Shown here: positions 18,017 through 26,261 of the stretch, piece by piece
How positions within the stretch are numbered: the stretch's first letter is position 1
Layout: each line of letters starts with the position of its first letter
DNA from: HKCCE3408 sp039183205
GTDB lineage: Bacteria > Pseudomonadota > Alphaproteobacteria > Rhodobacterales > Rhodobacteraceae
Assembly (NCBI GenBank): GCA_039183205.1
Contig: JBCDBR010000023.1
Location: forward strand, 1 to 64,000
DNA length: 64,000 nucleotides
Reading direction: 5' to 3'
Made by a program: the position numbers and the translations under genes
The notes under the pieces: generated by a model
What the model saw: the letters and a program-made list of their open reading frames with translations, nothing else
What the model was told of the DNA's origin: nothing
Databases searched by the model: none

Positions 18017-18943
18017 TTAGCGGTCGCCCTGTAGCTCGCGACGCATGTTGATGATCGGTTCGTAGAATTCATGGTTGATCGGCCAATAGCCCATTGCCTC
18101 ACCGTCATTGATGGCGTTGAAGCATTCACGGTCTTCGACCTGAAGCTGGAGCATCGCGCCCATCACCATGTCCTTAAGTTCCTGAGGAAGGTCTGAGCGA
18201 ATGACGCGCGGACCATTGGTGATCAGGTTCGACTGCCAGATGATCTGGATGTCGTCCATGTCCAGCAGGCCGCGATCCACCATCGAGCGCAAGTTGCCAC
18301 GGGAATAGCCTTGGTTGATGTCGCCCACGCCCGAAGTCCAGGTCACGCCAGCGTCGTATTGGCCCTGCAAAACGGCCACAACGGCCTGCTCGTGGCCGCC
18401 GCCAAAGCCGGTTTCGCCGAAATAACCTTCAAGCGGCCCGATCTCTTGCGCCAACTCGTAGGACGGCACGAGGTAGCCGGAGGTCGAGTTCGGGTCAGCA
18501 AAGGCCAGGCTGCGGCTTTCCATTTGCTCAAAGTTTTCGATCCCGCTATCGGAACGGACATACATGACCGAATAGTAACCAAGCGACCCGTCGATCTGCA
18601 TGGTTGTGTAGAGAGGTTCAACGGCGTCCTCATCCTGCAAAACGATACCGGCATAACCTGACGAGCCAAGGCCTGCAAATTCAAGCTGACCGGCCAACAA
18701 GCCTTGCAGAACACCGGCATAATCGGAGGCCGGGAACAATTCCACGTCAACGCCCAAACGTTCCTCTAGATAGGCTTCCTGGCAGGCATGCTGACGCAGA
18801 CGGTCCGCTTCGTTTTCGCCGCCCAGAAGGCCGATGCGGAACACGGGCACGTCGTCGCGCCAATCTGCCTCTTGGGCGAATACAGCAGAGGAGGTCAGTG
18901 CGGTTGCGCCGGCGAGAAGCGCGGCGAGTGAGATCTTCGACAT
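18017..18943 (-). CDS. phnD: Phosphonate ABC transporter periplasmic binding protein
   Basis: The 308 residues begin with a Sec signal peptide (about 1-23, cleavage after AVFA). The mature part has the PhnD-family layout: FRIGLLGGENEADRL, FPASDYAGVLQGLLAGQLEFAGLG, a central SDSGI...FADPNSTSGYLVPSY region that forms the phosphonate-binding pocket, and DAGVTWTSG. It is the first gene of the minus-strand transporter operon and diverges from phnM1 across a 393-bp control region. Confidence 0.94.
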   Translation of the reverse strand: MSKISLAALLAGATALTSSAVFAQEADWRDDVPVFRIGLLGGENEADRLRQHACQEAYLEERLGVDVELFPASDYAGVLQGLLAGQLEFAGLGSSGYAGIVLQDEDAVEPLYTTMQIDGSLGYYSVMYVRSDSGIENFEQMESRSLAFADPNSTSGYLVPSYELAQEIGPLEGYFGETGFGGGHEQAVVAVLQGQYDAGVTWTSGVGDINQGYSRGNLRSMVDRGLLDMDDIQIIWQSNLITNGPRVIRSDLPQELKDMVMGAMLQLQVEDRECFNAINDGEAMGYWPINHEFYEPIINMRRELQGDR

Positions 18944-19057
18944 GTGATTTCATCCCTCAGGTTTTTGCAAACCCGGAGCGGCGCACGGTCTCGTGCGGGT
19001 GGCCACCCAGGTCGCGGACGGGCTAGGCGGCGGGCATGAACGCACTGCAACGACTGG

Positions 19058-19075
19058 ATGACACTAATAAGACGA
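19058..19075 (-). promoter_or_regulatory. Weak Pho-box-like repeat upstream of phnD
   Basis: On the minus strand the sequence TCGTCTT-ATTA-GTGTCAT has the 11-base repeat spacing of PhoB sites. One half matches CTGTCAT well (6 of 7) and the other poorly (4 of 7). It lies about 115 bp before the phnD start. Confidence 0.3.
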
Positions 19076-19252
19076 TCTCGTAACGTGTTGACCGACTGTG
19101 ATTCTCGGCGGTTACTTGTCGTTTCCAAAACGGTCGAGGCGCGCTTTGTTCACGGATATCTCGGGTGGATTGTCGAATAAAACCGGCCCTCGCAGTGCCG
19201 GATTCTCAAAAAGTGATTCGTCTTCACGCTTGCCCCCCAAATCTGCTCCGAT

Positions 19253-19270
19253 TTGTCACCAAAGCTTCAC
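19253..19270 (+). promoter_or_regulatory. Weak Pho-box-like repeat upstream of phnM1
   Basis: TTGTCAC-CAAA-GCTTCAC has two TCAC-ended halves spaced 11 bases apart, about 67 bp before the phnM1 start. The first half resembles CTGTCAC; the second is poor. Phosphate control of this promoter would fit the gene's role but is not shown. Confidence 0.3.
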
Positions 19271-19336
19271 TCCACTTTGTGGCGATTGTTACTTAGGCGA
19301 CCTTACGACATGTTTCCCATCCATCGGAGTTCGTCC

Positions 19337-20488
19337 ATGTTAGACCGCTTAGATCAGGTAGCCTCGGTTTTGAGCGGCGCGCAGATCGTCACACCCAAAG
19401 GCATCGTCGAGGGTGCGCTTGCAATTGAGCATGGCCGAATTGCCGAGATCACCCGCACGTCCGGTGGTGGGGATTTACGGGGCGCCTACCTGATCCCCGG
19501 CATTGTCGATATCCACACCGATCATGTGGAGCGGCACACCCATCCTCGCGTCGGTGTGATTTGGGAATTTTTGCCGGCGCTGTTGGCCTATGACGCGGTG
19601 GTCATATCGGGCGGGACAACGACCGTGTTCGACAGCCTCTCGGTTGGCGCATCGATGCAGAAACAGGAACGCCGCGAGTTGCTGCGCCCGCTGGTGGCCG
19701 CCATCAAGGATGCGGTTGACCGCGATTTGTTTCGGGCAGAGCATTTGTTGCATTTGCGCTGTGAGATCTCTGATCCTGCAACGCCCGCTCTGGTCGATGC
19801 GACGATCGACCTGCCGATCACGCGGCTGATGTCGGTAATGGATCACACCCCTGGCGACCGCCAAAGCCCGGATGTTGAGAAGTGGTTCTGGCACATGATC
19901 CGCGATATGGAGGTCGATGAGGTCGAAGGGCGCCGGATGATGGCCGAGCTTTTCGACCGCTCCAAGGCTCACGGAGCCTCGGTCCGCGCCCATTGCGTCG
20001 AGGCGGCCGCCCGCACCGGTGTGCCATTGATGAGCCACGACGACGCCACCGCCGCCCATGTCGACCAGGCAAAATCCGAAGGTTGCGCGATTTCCGAATT
20101 TCCGACAAGTCTCGAAGCCGCAAAGCGGGCACGCGATACGGGCCTGAAGGTGGTTGCGGGCGCGCCGAACTACCTGCGTTGCGGATCACAATCCGGAAAC
20201 GTGCCGGTTGCGGACCTTCTCGCTCATGGTCTGGTCGACGTTCTGGCGTCCGACTACATACCCCGGTCACCGCTGGATGCAGCGTTCAAAATCGCTGCGG
20301 ACCCGGAGCTACCCTACGACCTGTCAGCGGCTCTGGACATGGTAACGCGCGCCCCGGCACGGCTCGCAGGCCTCGATGATCGCGGCCAGATCACCGAAGG
20401 TGCACGCGCTGATCTCGTCGCGGTGCGCGTCGAGGGCGCACAGCCACTTGTTCAGGCCGTCTGGCGCGCAGGCAAACGGGTGTTCTGA
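19337..20488 (+). CDS. phnM: Ribose 1-methylphosphonate 5-triphosphate diphosphatase, copy 1
   Basis: PhnM removes pyrophosphate from the phosphonate nucleotide-like intermediate before C-P bond cleavage. The start is ATG 19337 with GGAG eight bases upstream, giving 383 residues. An upstream TTG frame adds 28 residues that look non-native. It is an amidohydrolase fold with metal-site motifs HTDHVERH, HLLHLRCE, MDHTPGDRQ, MSHDDAT and SGNVP. These differ in places from the more classical second copy at 21333 (HTDNLERH, HHLHLRAE, MDHTPGQRQ). Its stop overlaps the next gene's ATG by one base (TGATG). Confidence 0.9.
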   Translation: MLDRLDQVASVLSGAQIVTPKGIVEGALAIEHGRIAEITRTSGGGDLRGAYLIPGIVDIHTDHVERHTHPRVGVIWEFLPALLAYDAVVISGGTTTVFDSLSVGASMQKQERRELLRPLVAAIKDAVDRDLFRAEHLLHLRCEISDPATPALVDATIDLPITRLMSVMDHTPGDRQSPDVEKWFWHMIRDMEVDEVEGRRMMAELFDRSKAHGASVRAHCVEAAARTGVPLMSHDDATAAHVDQAKSEGCAISEFPTSLEAAKRARDTGLKVVAGAPNYLRCGSQSGNVPVADLLAHGLVDVLASDYIPRSPLDAAFKIAADPELPYDLSAALDMVTRAPARLAGLDDRGQITEGARADLVAVRVEGAQPLVQAVWRAGKRVF

Positions 20489-21327
20489 TGGGCGATCTTC
20501 CCTTGTCGATCGGAGCGGCGCTGAACGTCGCAGACCTACCGACCTTCCGCGATTGGCTGATCGAAGGGGAGCGCGACCTTGAAATTCAGGACTTCTACGC
20601 GCCCGAGGTTCTGCTCGGGGATTGGCGGGCTCTCGTGGCGGAGGCCCGCCGTCATCTGGACGGGTTCGAAGGCCGCCTGGGCATCCATGGCCCGTTTTAT
20701 GACTTACCGCTCGACATCAAAGACCCTGAGCTTGCACCGCTGCTGTCGCGTCGGATGGTCACAGCGGTTGAGGCCGCAGCGACATTGGGTGCGACCCAGA
20801 TGGTCGTGCATTCCCCGTACAAAACCTGGGATTGGTATAATTTTGGAAACAATCCGCGCGTTGGAAATGTGCCTTCCTCCAATGAGGAAACAATCGATCG
20901 GGTGCATCAAAACCTACGTGACGCTGTAACACGCGCCGAGGCCGAAGGGATCACCTTGGTCATCGAAAATATCGAGGATATCGATCCAGCCTGGCGCCGC
21001 GATCTGGCCGCCAGCTTTGGCTCAGATGCCGTCCGCCTCTCCATCGATACCGGCCATGCCCATTATGCCCATAGCGCAACTGGCGCGCCTCCGGTTGACT
21101 ACTTCGTCACCGATGCGGGCGCGATGTTGTCCCATGTTCATCTGCAAGACGCAGATGGGTTTGCGGATCGTCATTGGCCGCCGGGGCGTGGCAGCGTAAA
21201 TTGGCATGCGGTGTTCCGGGCCATCGCAGCCCTTCCCCAGAGCCCGCATCTGGTGCTTGAACTCCGCTATGCCAGCGATATTCCGGCGGCTATGGACTAT
21301 CTCACTCGCGAAGGTCTTGCGTGCTGA
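20488..21327 (+). CDS. TIM-barrel protein with endonuclease-IV-like metal site, coupled to phnM
   Basis: The 279 residues belong to the xylose isomerase-like/AP endonuclease 2 superfamily, usually labelled sugar phosphate isomerase/epimerase. The residues that hold the three metals of endonuclease IV all have counterparts: His67 (IHGPF), His108 (VHSP), Glu160 (VIEN), Asp187 and His190 (IDTGH), His218 (HVHLQD), Asp227 and His229 (DRHWPPGRG), and Glu258 (LEL). Its ATG overlaps the phnM1 stop by one base, so the two proteins are made together. A hydrolase acting on the cyclic ribose phosphate of the pathway is a reasonable inference, as is an isomerase; neither is proven. Confidence 0.8.
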   Translation: MGDLPLSIGAALNVADLPTFRDWLIEGERDLEIQDFYAPEVLLGDWRALVAEARRHLDGFEGRLGIHGPFYDLPLDIKDPELAPLLSRRMVTAVEAAATLGATQMVVHSPYKTWDWYNFGNNPRVGNVPSSNEETIDRVHQNLRDAVTRAEAEGITLVIENIEDIDPAWRRDLAASFGSDAVRLSIDTGHAHYAHSATGAPPVDYFVTDAGAMLSHVHLQDADGFADRHWPPGRGSVNWHAVFRAIAALPQSPHLVLELRYASDIPAAMDYLTREGLAC

Positions 21328-21332
21328 CGCGC

Positions 21333-22499
21333 CTAGGCCACGCGCCGCCCGCCGGACCAAACGCCATGCAGCACAGGAACCTCGCCCTCCAGGCGGAAAC
21401 GCACCAGATCGGCGCGTTGGCCCACGGCAATCTCTCCGCGATCCGTCAACCCCGCAGCCCGTGCCGGAACGGAACTAACCGTTGCTAACGCGCGCGGCAT
21501 GTCGCCCCAGAGCGTGCCCAGCCGAACCGCCGCGAACAAAAGCGCCGAAGGCACATAATCCGACGACAGGATGTCCAAAACCCCCGCCTCGGCCAGCTCT
21601 CCCGCCGCCACGTTGCCGGAATGCGACCCGCCTCGGATCAGGTTCGGCGCGCCCATCATGACCGAGATCCCATGGTCGCGGCAGGCCTCGGCCGCAGAAA
21701 AAGTCGTCGGGAATTCGGCCAAGGCAATACCGTAGCTGGCTGAGCGCTCTACATGTTCAACCAAAGTGTCGTCATGGCTTGCCAGGACCGCGCCAAACCG
21801 GCCCGCCGCCGCTACGGCCGCGGCTTCGTGCAGATCGCGGACCGTTTCGCCAAGCGCCTGCCGCGTCCGCACGTGCTGCTCGAAACTGTCATGCGACAGC
21901 CCGTGTTTGCCTTTCATGTAGGTCTCGTACTGGCCGATATCCGCAAATTGCCGCTGCCCCGGCGTGTGGTCCATCAGGCTAACAATGCCGACCCGGTCCT
22001 TCGGGCCGAATTGGTCCAGCTCGTCGATCAGCGAATGCGAACAGACCTCGGCCCTGAGATGCAGGTGGTGGCTTATTTTCAAGGCACCTTTCGCGCGAAT
22101 AGCCAGAACCTCATCAGCCAGCTCCCGAGCGTAACGCGACCAACCGGTGCCAGCCTTGCCCTCAATCGACCCTACCCGGATCGCGTCGAAAACGGTGGTG
22201 ATCCCGCATGCAGCAAGCTCAGCGTCATGGGCCACGATCGCGGCATTGTGCGGCCAATGCACCGCGGGCCGCGGGCGGATGTGCCGCTCTAGATTGTCGG
22301 TGTGCAGCTCCACCAGACCCGGCGCAACCACGTCACCATCGCAGTCAATGGCGCCGACAGGTACCTCAGCGCCGTCTGCCACTTCGACGATCCGATCAGC
22401 GATCACTGTAACCCGTCCCCGAAACGCGCCATCGGGCGTAATGACATCCGCGTTAGCAAGCACAATCGGTTCAGCGATGACAGGAGCATCTTCAGGCAT
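21333..22499 (-). CDS. phnM: Ribose 1-methylphosphonate 5-triphosphate diphosphatase, copy 2
   Basis: This is the more classical PhnM: GLVELHTDNLERH near residue 60, KISHHLHLRAEV, LMDHTPGQRQ, LASHDDT, EFPTT, MGAPN and HSGNV are all present. From ATG 22499, with GAGGG just upstream, it has 388 residues. In-frame ATG 22514 and TTG 22526 are possible earlier starts. It converges with the TIM-barrel gene, with only 5 bp between the two stops. Upstream lies the dead DUF1045 gene on the other strand, so it is separated from phnN by over 500 bp. Confidence 0.93.
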   Translation of the reverse strand: MPEDAPVIAEPIVLANADVITPDGAFRGRVTVIADRIVEVADGAEVPVGAIDCDGDVVAPGLVELHTDNLERHIRPRPAVHWPHNAAIVAHDAELAACGITTVFDAIRVGSIEGKAGTGWSRYARELADEVLAIRAKGALKISHHLHLRAEVCSHSLIDELDQFGPKDRVGIVSLMDHTPGQRQFADIGQYETYMKGKHGLSHDSFEQHVRTRQALGETVRDLHEAAAVAAAGRFGAVLASHDDTLVEHVERSASYGIALAEFPTTFSAAEACRDHGISVMMGAPNLIRGGSHSGNVAAGELAEAGVLDILSSDYVPSALLFAAVRLGTLWGDMPRALATVSSVPARAAGLTDRGEIAVGQRADLVRFRLEGEVPVLHGVWSGGRRVA

Positions 22500-22512
22500 G
22501 GGACCCTCGGGC

Positions 22513-23052
22513 ATGGGTGACGTCAAACGATACCGGCTTTACGTGGTGCGGAACGGCGCGATCTTCGATGTAGCCTTGGCCAGGCGCGGATGGAACAGCG
22601 CAGCAGGCGCGGCGGTTCCGCATCCCGGTGTGCCAGGCTTGGCGCAACCGGCGGAAGTCCTCGCCGCCACCCTCCGGAAAAACGGCTTCGACGGCACGAT
22701 CAAGCCACCCTTCATGCTCGCCACAAGGCCCAGCCCCGATGCCCCGCACGCCGCGAGGCATTTTTGCGCCACGCAGCCGGCCGTCTTGATCCCCGCCCTG
22801 ACGATGCGCCGCAACGCGCGCCTCACCGACCGGCAAGAGACGCTCTTGCAACGCTGAGGCTATCTGTACGCGATAAAAGAATTCCGCTTCCACCTGGCGC
22901 GGGCCGGCCGCACCGGACGCGCCGAAACCGTCCGAGATGCGCTTTTGGCGCATGTCGCGCTGCTCCCGCCGCACCCGTTCCAGATCGAAAGCTCTGCCTT
23001 GACGAGACAGAACGATCTTGGCCGCTTCCGCCTGATCCATCGCTATACCCGC
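22513..23052 (+). pseudogene. DUF1045 phosphonate-operon 2H phosphodiesterase-like gene, inactivated
   Basis: Reading from ATG 22513, the first 60 residues match the DUF1045 family of phosphonate operons (RYRLYVV, AVPHPGVPGL, KNGFDGTIKPPF). The catalytic first HxT motif, normally HGT, is here DGT. About 50 residues of the usual middle part are missing. The frame is then cut by TGA at 22855-22857, at the place of a conserved Trp (R-stop-GY for RWGY). Homology resumes in the same frame with KEFRFHLARAG, where the second HxT motif is also damaged, and ends at RLIHRYT near 23050. The three kinds of lesion make it a genuine pseudogene. Confidence 0.78.
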
Positions 23053-23585
23053 TCCGGATACAGCGCCGCTGACGCTGCGGCAACGCTTTCGGCTAGGGGG
23101 CCGGAATTGTCGATGGTGATTGTCCTAAGACCCACCGGCATAACCGGTTTGGGCCGGGCCAATCGGCGGTCAATCTCACTTCCCCGTTCCCGCCCGCGCC
23201 GGGCCAAGCGGCGCGCCAGGATTTTTGGGCTAGCCGTCACATGCAAAACGACAACCTCGTCAAAGGTTTTTTCCGCCGCTTGCAATGCACCGCGCGACAG
23301 ATTGGCCAACGCATCCTGTCCCCTTGCCAGGACCGCACGCACCGTGTTGGGGATGCCATAGCTCAGTCCATGAGCTTGCCAATGCAACGCGAAATCCCCG
23401 CCAGCGGCGCGCGCGGCAAACAGGCATTCGGAGACGTGCTCAAACTCCTCACCCCCCAATTCCGGGGCGCGCGTAATGACGCGCCGAACGCGATGCAGGT
23501 CCGTGCGCATGGTGCAAAGCCCGTCCATCAAACTGTCCTTGCCGACGCCGGACGGCCCGACAACGGCAATAAAACGTCCCGACAT
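23043..23585 (-). CDS. phnN: Ribose 1,5-bisphosphate phosphokinase
   Basis: PhnN makes PRPP from ribose 1,5-bisphosphate, the final step that returns the C-P lyase carbon skeleton to nucleotide metabolism. The 180 residues resemble guanylate kinase, with the P-loop GPSGVGKDSL at 10-19 and the substrate-binding RRVITRAPELGGEEFEHV near 34-52. Its ATG overlaps the phnL stop by one base. The 3' end overlaps the end of the DUF1045 pseudogene on the other strand. Confidence 0.92.
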   Translation of the reverse strand: MSGRFIAVVGPSGVGKDSLMDGLCTMRTDLHRVRRVITRAPELGGEEFEHVSECLFAARAAGGDFALHWQAHGLSYGIPNTVRAVLARGQDALANLSRGALQAAEKTFDEVVVLHVTASPKILARRLARRGRERGSEIDRRLARPKPVMPVGLRTITIDNSGPLAESVAAASAALYPERV

Positions 23586-24265
23586 CAGGCGACCCTCGGC
23601 GTAAACGTTGCTACGTCAATTTCCCGATCCGCCAGCCGGCTTCTGGCGTCTATGTCATGAAAAATGCCTACGATGGCCGCGCCGCCTGCCTTTGTCTCTT
23701 CGATCAGCGAGAGTACCGTCTCGCGATTTGTGGCATCAAGGCTTGCGGTGGGTTCATCGAGCAAGAGCACCGGATAGCGATGCGCAAACCCGCGTGCGAT
23801 GTTCACACGCTGCTGTTCGCCGCCGGAAAACGTCGTTGGCGACAACGACCAGAGCCGCTCGGGAATACGCAGCCGTTTCAATAAATCCCGCGCGCGGGCC
23901 TTGGCGTCGGCGTCGCTCCATCCAACGTGCAGCAATGGCTCTGAGACAACATCCAGCGTCGGAACCCGCGGCACGACCCGGAGAAACTGGCTCACATAAC
24001 CCAAGGTCTCGCGGCGAAGCTGCAAAATCTCCCGAGGCTCGGCCTGTGTGATATCGACATTCCCGATCCGCACCGAGCCCGCTTGCGCCAGGTAATTGCC
24101 GTAAAGGATGCGCATGACTGTGGATTTGCCCGCCCCACTTTCGCCCGTCAGGGCCACGCATTCGCCCGGCTCCACTGAAAAACCGGCGCTTTCAATCACC
24201 GGGATGATTGCGGCATCCTGGTTATGCAGCGTAAAGGTCTTGGTCAGGTTCTCAACCGCGATCAT
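23585..24265 (-). CDS. phnL: C-P lyase system ABC-type ATPase PhnL
   Basis: PhnL is an ABC-class ATPase that associates with the C-P lyase core and is not an importer subunit. In 226 residues: Walker A TGESGAGKSTVMR near 39-51, signature FSGGEQQRVNIARGF near 145-160, and Walker B PVLLLDEPTASLD. It is 60 bp after phnK and overlaps phnN by one base. Confidence 0.94.
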   Translation of the reverse strand: MIAVENLTKTFTLHNQDAAIIPVIESAGFSVEPGECVALTGESGAGKSTVMRILYGNYLAQAGSVRIGNVDITQAEPREILQLRRETLGYVSQFLRVVPRVPTLDVVSEPLLHVGWSDADAKARARDLLKRLRIPERLWSLSPTTFSGGEQQRVNIARGFAHRYPVLLLDEPTASLDATNRETVLSLIEETKAGGAAIVGIFHDIDARSRLADREIDVATFTPRVA

Positions 24266-24325
24266 GCTAAACCGTTCCTTAATGAGATTGATGGCATTAG
24301 AGGTTTCGATTGCGACGCCTCCCGC

Positions 24326-25096
24326 TCAGACTTGCAAAACCGAACTCACGAGAAGTTGCGTATAAGGCGCTTGAGGATCGTCCAGGACTTGGTCGGTGAG
24401 GCCGGTTTCGATGACATGACCGTCCTTCATCACCATCAACCGATCCGCCAGAAGTCGGACCACCGCAAGGTCATGCGTGACGACAATTGCCGAAAGCCCC
24501 ATCTGGCGCACCAGGCTCCGCAACAGATCGAGCAGCCGCGCTTGGACGCTGACATCCAGCCCGCCTGTCGGCTCATCCATGAAGATCAGGCGCGGGCCGG
24601 TAACAAGGTTTCGCGCGATCTGTAGTCGCTGCTGCATTCCCCCCGAGAACGCAGCCGGACGGTCGTCGATCCGGCTGTCGGATATCTCCACGCGGCCCAA
24701 CCAATCCAGCGCCTGTTCGCGGATCTCACCGTAATGCCGGGCGCCAACGGCCATCAGCCGCTCACCCACATTGCCACCTGCGCTGACCCGCATCCGCAGG
24801 CCGTCGCGCGGATTCTGATGCACAAAGGCCCAATCGGTGCGCCCCAGCATCCGTCGCTCGGGCTCGGACATAGCCAACACGTCGCGTGGCCCCTCGGCGC
24901 GGGTGTCAAACACGACCTCGCCCTGATCAGGCGGCAGATGGCCGGCGAGGCAATTCAGCAAGGTCGACTTTCCCGAGCCGCTTTCGCCGACAATCCCAAG
25001 CACCTCGCCGGCATAAAGACGGAAGGAGACATCGGCACAGCCAATGCGTCCGCTATAGGTCTTGGTGAGGCCACGGACATCCAATAAGGGGGTCAT
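24326..25096 (-). CDS. phnK: C-P lyase system ABC-type ATPase PhnK
   Basis: PhnK binds the PhnGHIJ core and is needed for C-P cleavage in vivo. I use ATG 25096 because it overlaps the phosphatase stop as ATGA; this gives 256 residues starting MTPLLDVRGLTKTYSG. Walker A GESGSGKSTLLN, signature FSGGMQQRLQIARNL and Walker B LIFMDEPTGGLD are in order, and the C-terminus carries a short family-specific tail. Confidence 0.94.
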   Translation of the reverse strand: MTPLLDVRGLTKTYSGRIGCADVSFRLYAGEVLGIVGESGSGKSTLLNCLAGHLPPDQGEVVFDTRAEGPRDVLAMSEPERRMLGRTDWAFVHQNPRDGLRMRVSAGGNVGERLMAVGARHYGEIREQALDWLGRVEISDSRIDDRPAAFSGGMQQRLQIARNLVTGPRLIFMDEPTGGLDVSVQARLLDLLRSLVRQMGLSAIVVTHDLAVVRLLADRLMVMKDGHVIETGLTDQVLDDPQAPYTQLLVSSVLQV

Positions 25097-25665
25097 ATCG
25101 TTCTCCATCCCGTCGGCGCATCGAAAGTTGTGCGATCAAAGGCGAACCAGCAGCCGCCGCCGGAATGCGGCTGGCCTTGGCTCTTGGTGATCTCGACCCC
25201 CATCAAATGACAGCGCAAAAGTGCCCCGACGCCGCCATGCGCCACGATCAAAACGTCGCCGCCCGGTGCCGCAGAAAGCGCCGCTTTGGTTGCGCCGACG
25301 ATACGCGCTTGCGCGGCGCGCGCAGTCTCCCACCCCCGGACCGATTGGTCCGGCTGAGCAAAAAACTGGTCGACGACCGGCCAAAACACATCCGCTGGCA
25401 GGTAGCCCGTTGCCGAACGGTCATTCTCGCCGAGGTCTACTAACGCCTCCACGGGCATATCCAAGGTCATGCTGGCGGGGGCTGCGGCCTCGATAGCCTT
25501 CCGCTCCGTGCTGGAAAAAATCGAGCGGACGGCCTTCAACCTGGCGTCGTGGGCAAATTGCTCATGCCGCGCAGCGCCGGTGGCACTTAAAGCCCATTCG
25601 GGCACCGGGGTTGAAGGGTCAGCCTCCACCTCCGCATGGGTCAGAAAGATCGCTTGCGCGCTCAT
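25093..25665 (-). CDS. Histidine phosphatase family protein of the C-P lyase operon
   Basis: The 190 residues have the phosphoglycerate-mutase-like layout, with an N-terminal FLTHAEVE segment where ordinary members have the RHG motif, and DVLIVAHGG with the second catalytic His near residue 150. The Arg of RHG is replaced by Thr, as in the group that travels with phn genes, to my recollection. It overlaps the unknown gene upstream and phnK downstream by ATGA each. It may dephosphorylate a sugar phosphate of the pathway; the substrate is unknown. Confidence 0.75.
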   Translation of the reverse strand: MSAQAIFLTHAEVEADPSTPVPEWALSATGAARHEQFAHDARLKAVRSIFSSTERKAIEAAAPASMTLDMPVEALVDLGENDRSATGYLPADVFWPVVDQFFAQPDQSVRGWETARAAQARIVGATKAALSAAPGGDVLIVAHGGVGALLRCHLMGVEITKSQGQPHSGGGCWFAFDRTTFDAPTGWRTI

Positions 25666-26261
25666 GTTTGCACCGCCGAACATTGCTCGGAGGCGGACGC
25701 GCTGGCCGCTTCGATAGAGCGCGCCCGATGCAAGCGAGCCTCCAGCGGGCCATGGGAGAGCCCGCCATCCGCAGCCATACGCATCGGCTCAGCAAGGACC
25801 TTGATCTTAGTGTCGCGCCTTGAATGCCGGTCGACATGCTCCGGCGAATGCGTCGTCGCGCACGGTTGCCTGAGGCGGCGATTTAACGGCGCGCAGGTTG
25901 GGTCCAGATTGGCGTACAGAGAATGCGCGATATCGCATTCCGGCACTTTGCCGGCAGGGCTTGCGCGTTCCACGATCTCACGGCGGGCTACGACCGACGC
26001 CTCGGCCGCGCGGGTATGAACGGTGGTGCCCGCTTTGAAGGCGGCATTCGGGTTACCAATTCCTGCGGTATTCTCATCAAGCGCGTAACGAAGCGTGACC
26101 GTATTGGTCTCGGGCGCAATTACGCGCACTGACATCGGCACGTCGCGCTTTGGCAGAGCTGTCAGGATGCGCGCGCCGCGCCGCGGTTTCACTGTACCAG
26201 TGGGCGCAAGAAGATGGACGCTATCGTGAACTGTAACCTTAGCACCCAAAACGGGGGTCAT
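25662..26261 (-). CDS. Unknown protein encoded inside the C-P lyase operon
   Basis: This is a 199-residue frame that I do not recognise. It is tied into the operon by ATGA overlaps on both sides: its start with the phnJ stop (26258-26261) and its stop with the phosphatase start (25662-25665). That arrangement is strong evidence that it is translated. It is basic, Ala/Arg rich, and has no signal peptide, membrane helix or clear catalytic motif. The C-terminal half has several His and Arg residues (EHVDRHSRRD). Third codon positions in its first half are less GC-rich than in the neighbours, hinting at foreign origin or decay. No function is proposed. Confidence 0.55.
   Translation of the reverse strand: MTPVLGAKVTVHDSVHLLAPTGTVKPRRGARILTALPKRDVPMSVRVIAPETNTVTLRYALDENTAGIGNPNAAFKAGTTVHTRAAEASVVARREIVERASPAGKVPECDIAHSLYANLDPTCAPLNRRLRQPCATTHSPEHVDRHSRRDTKIKVLAEPMRMAADGGLSHGPLEARLHRARSIEAASASASEQCSAVQT

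Larger units (their letters stand above)
18944..19336. promoter_or_regulatory. Divergent control region between phnD and phnM1
   Basis: The 393 bp should carry promoters for both the transporter operon (minus) and the phnM1 pair (plus). I see no open frame of interest. Two weak Pho-box-like repeats are listed separately. The first half nearest phnD is GC-rich, and the stretch from about 19055 to 19300 is richer in A and T. Confidence 0.5.

Noticed and set aside
22492..23040. 182-codon minus-strand frame between phnM2 and phnN
   Set aside because: It would fit the operon direction, but its product is Arg/Gly-rich without a family. The opposite strand carries the clear DUF1045 remnant.
24266..24325. 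60-bp gap between phnK and phnL as a possible terminator
   Set aside because: No stem-loop with a T-run is visible. The genes remain co-directional and closely spaced.
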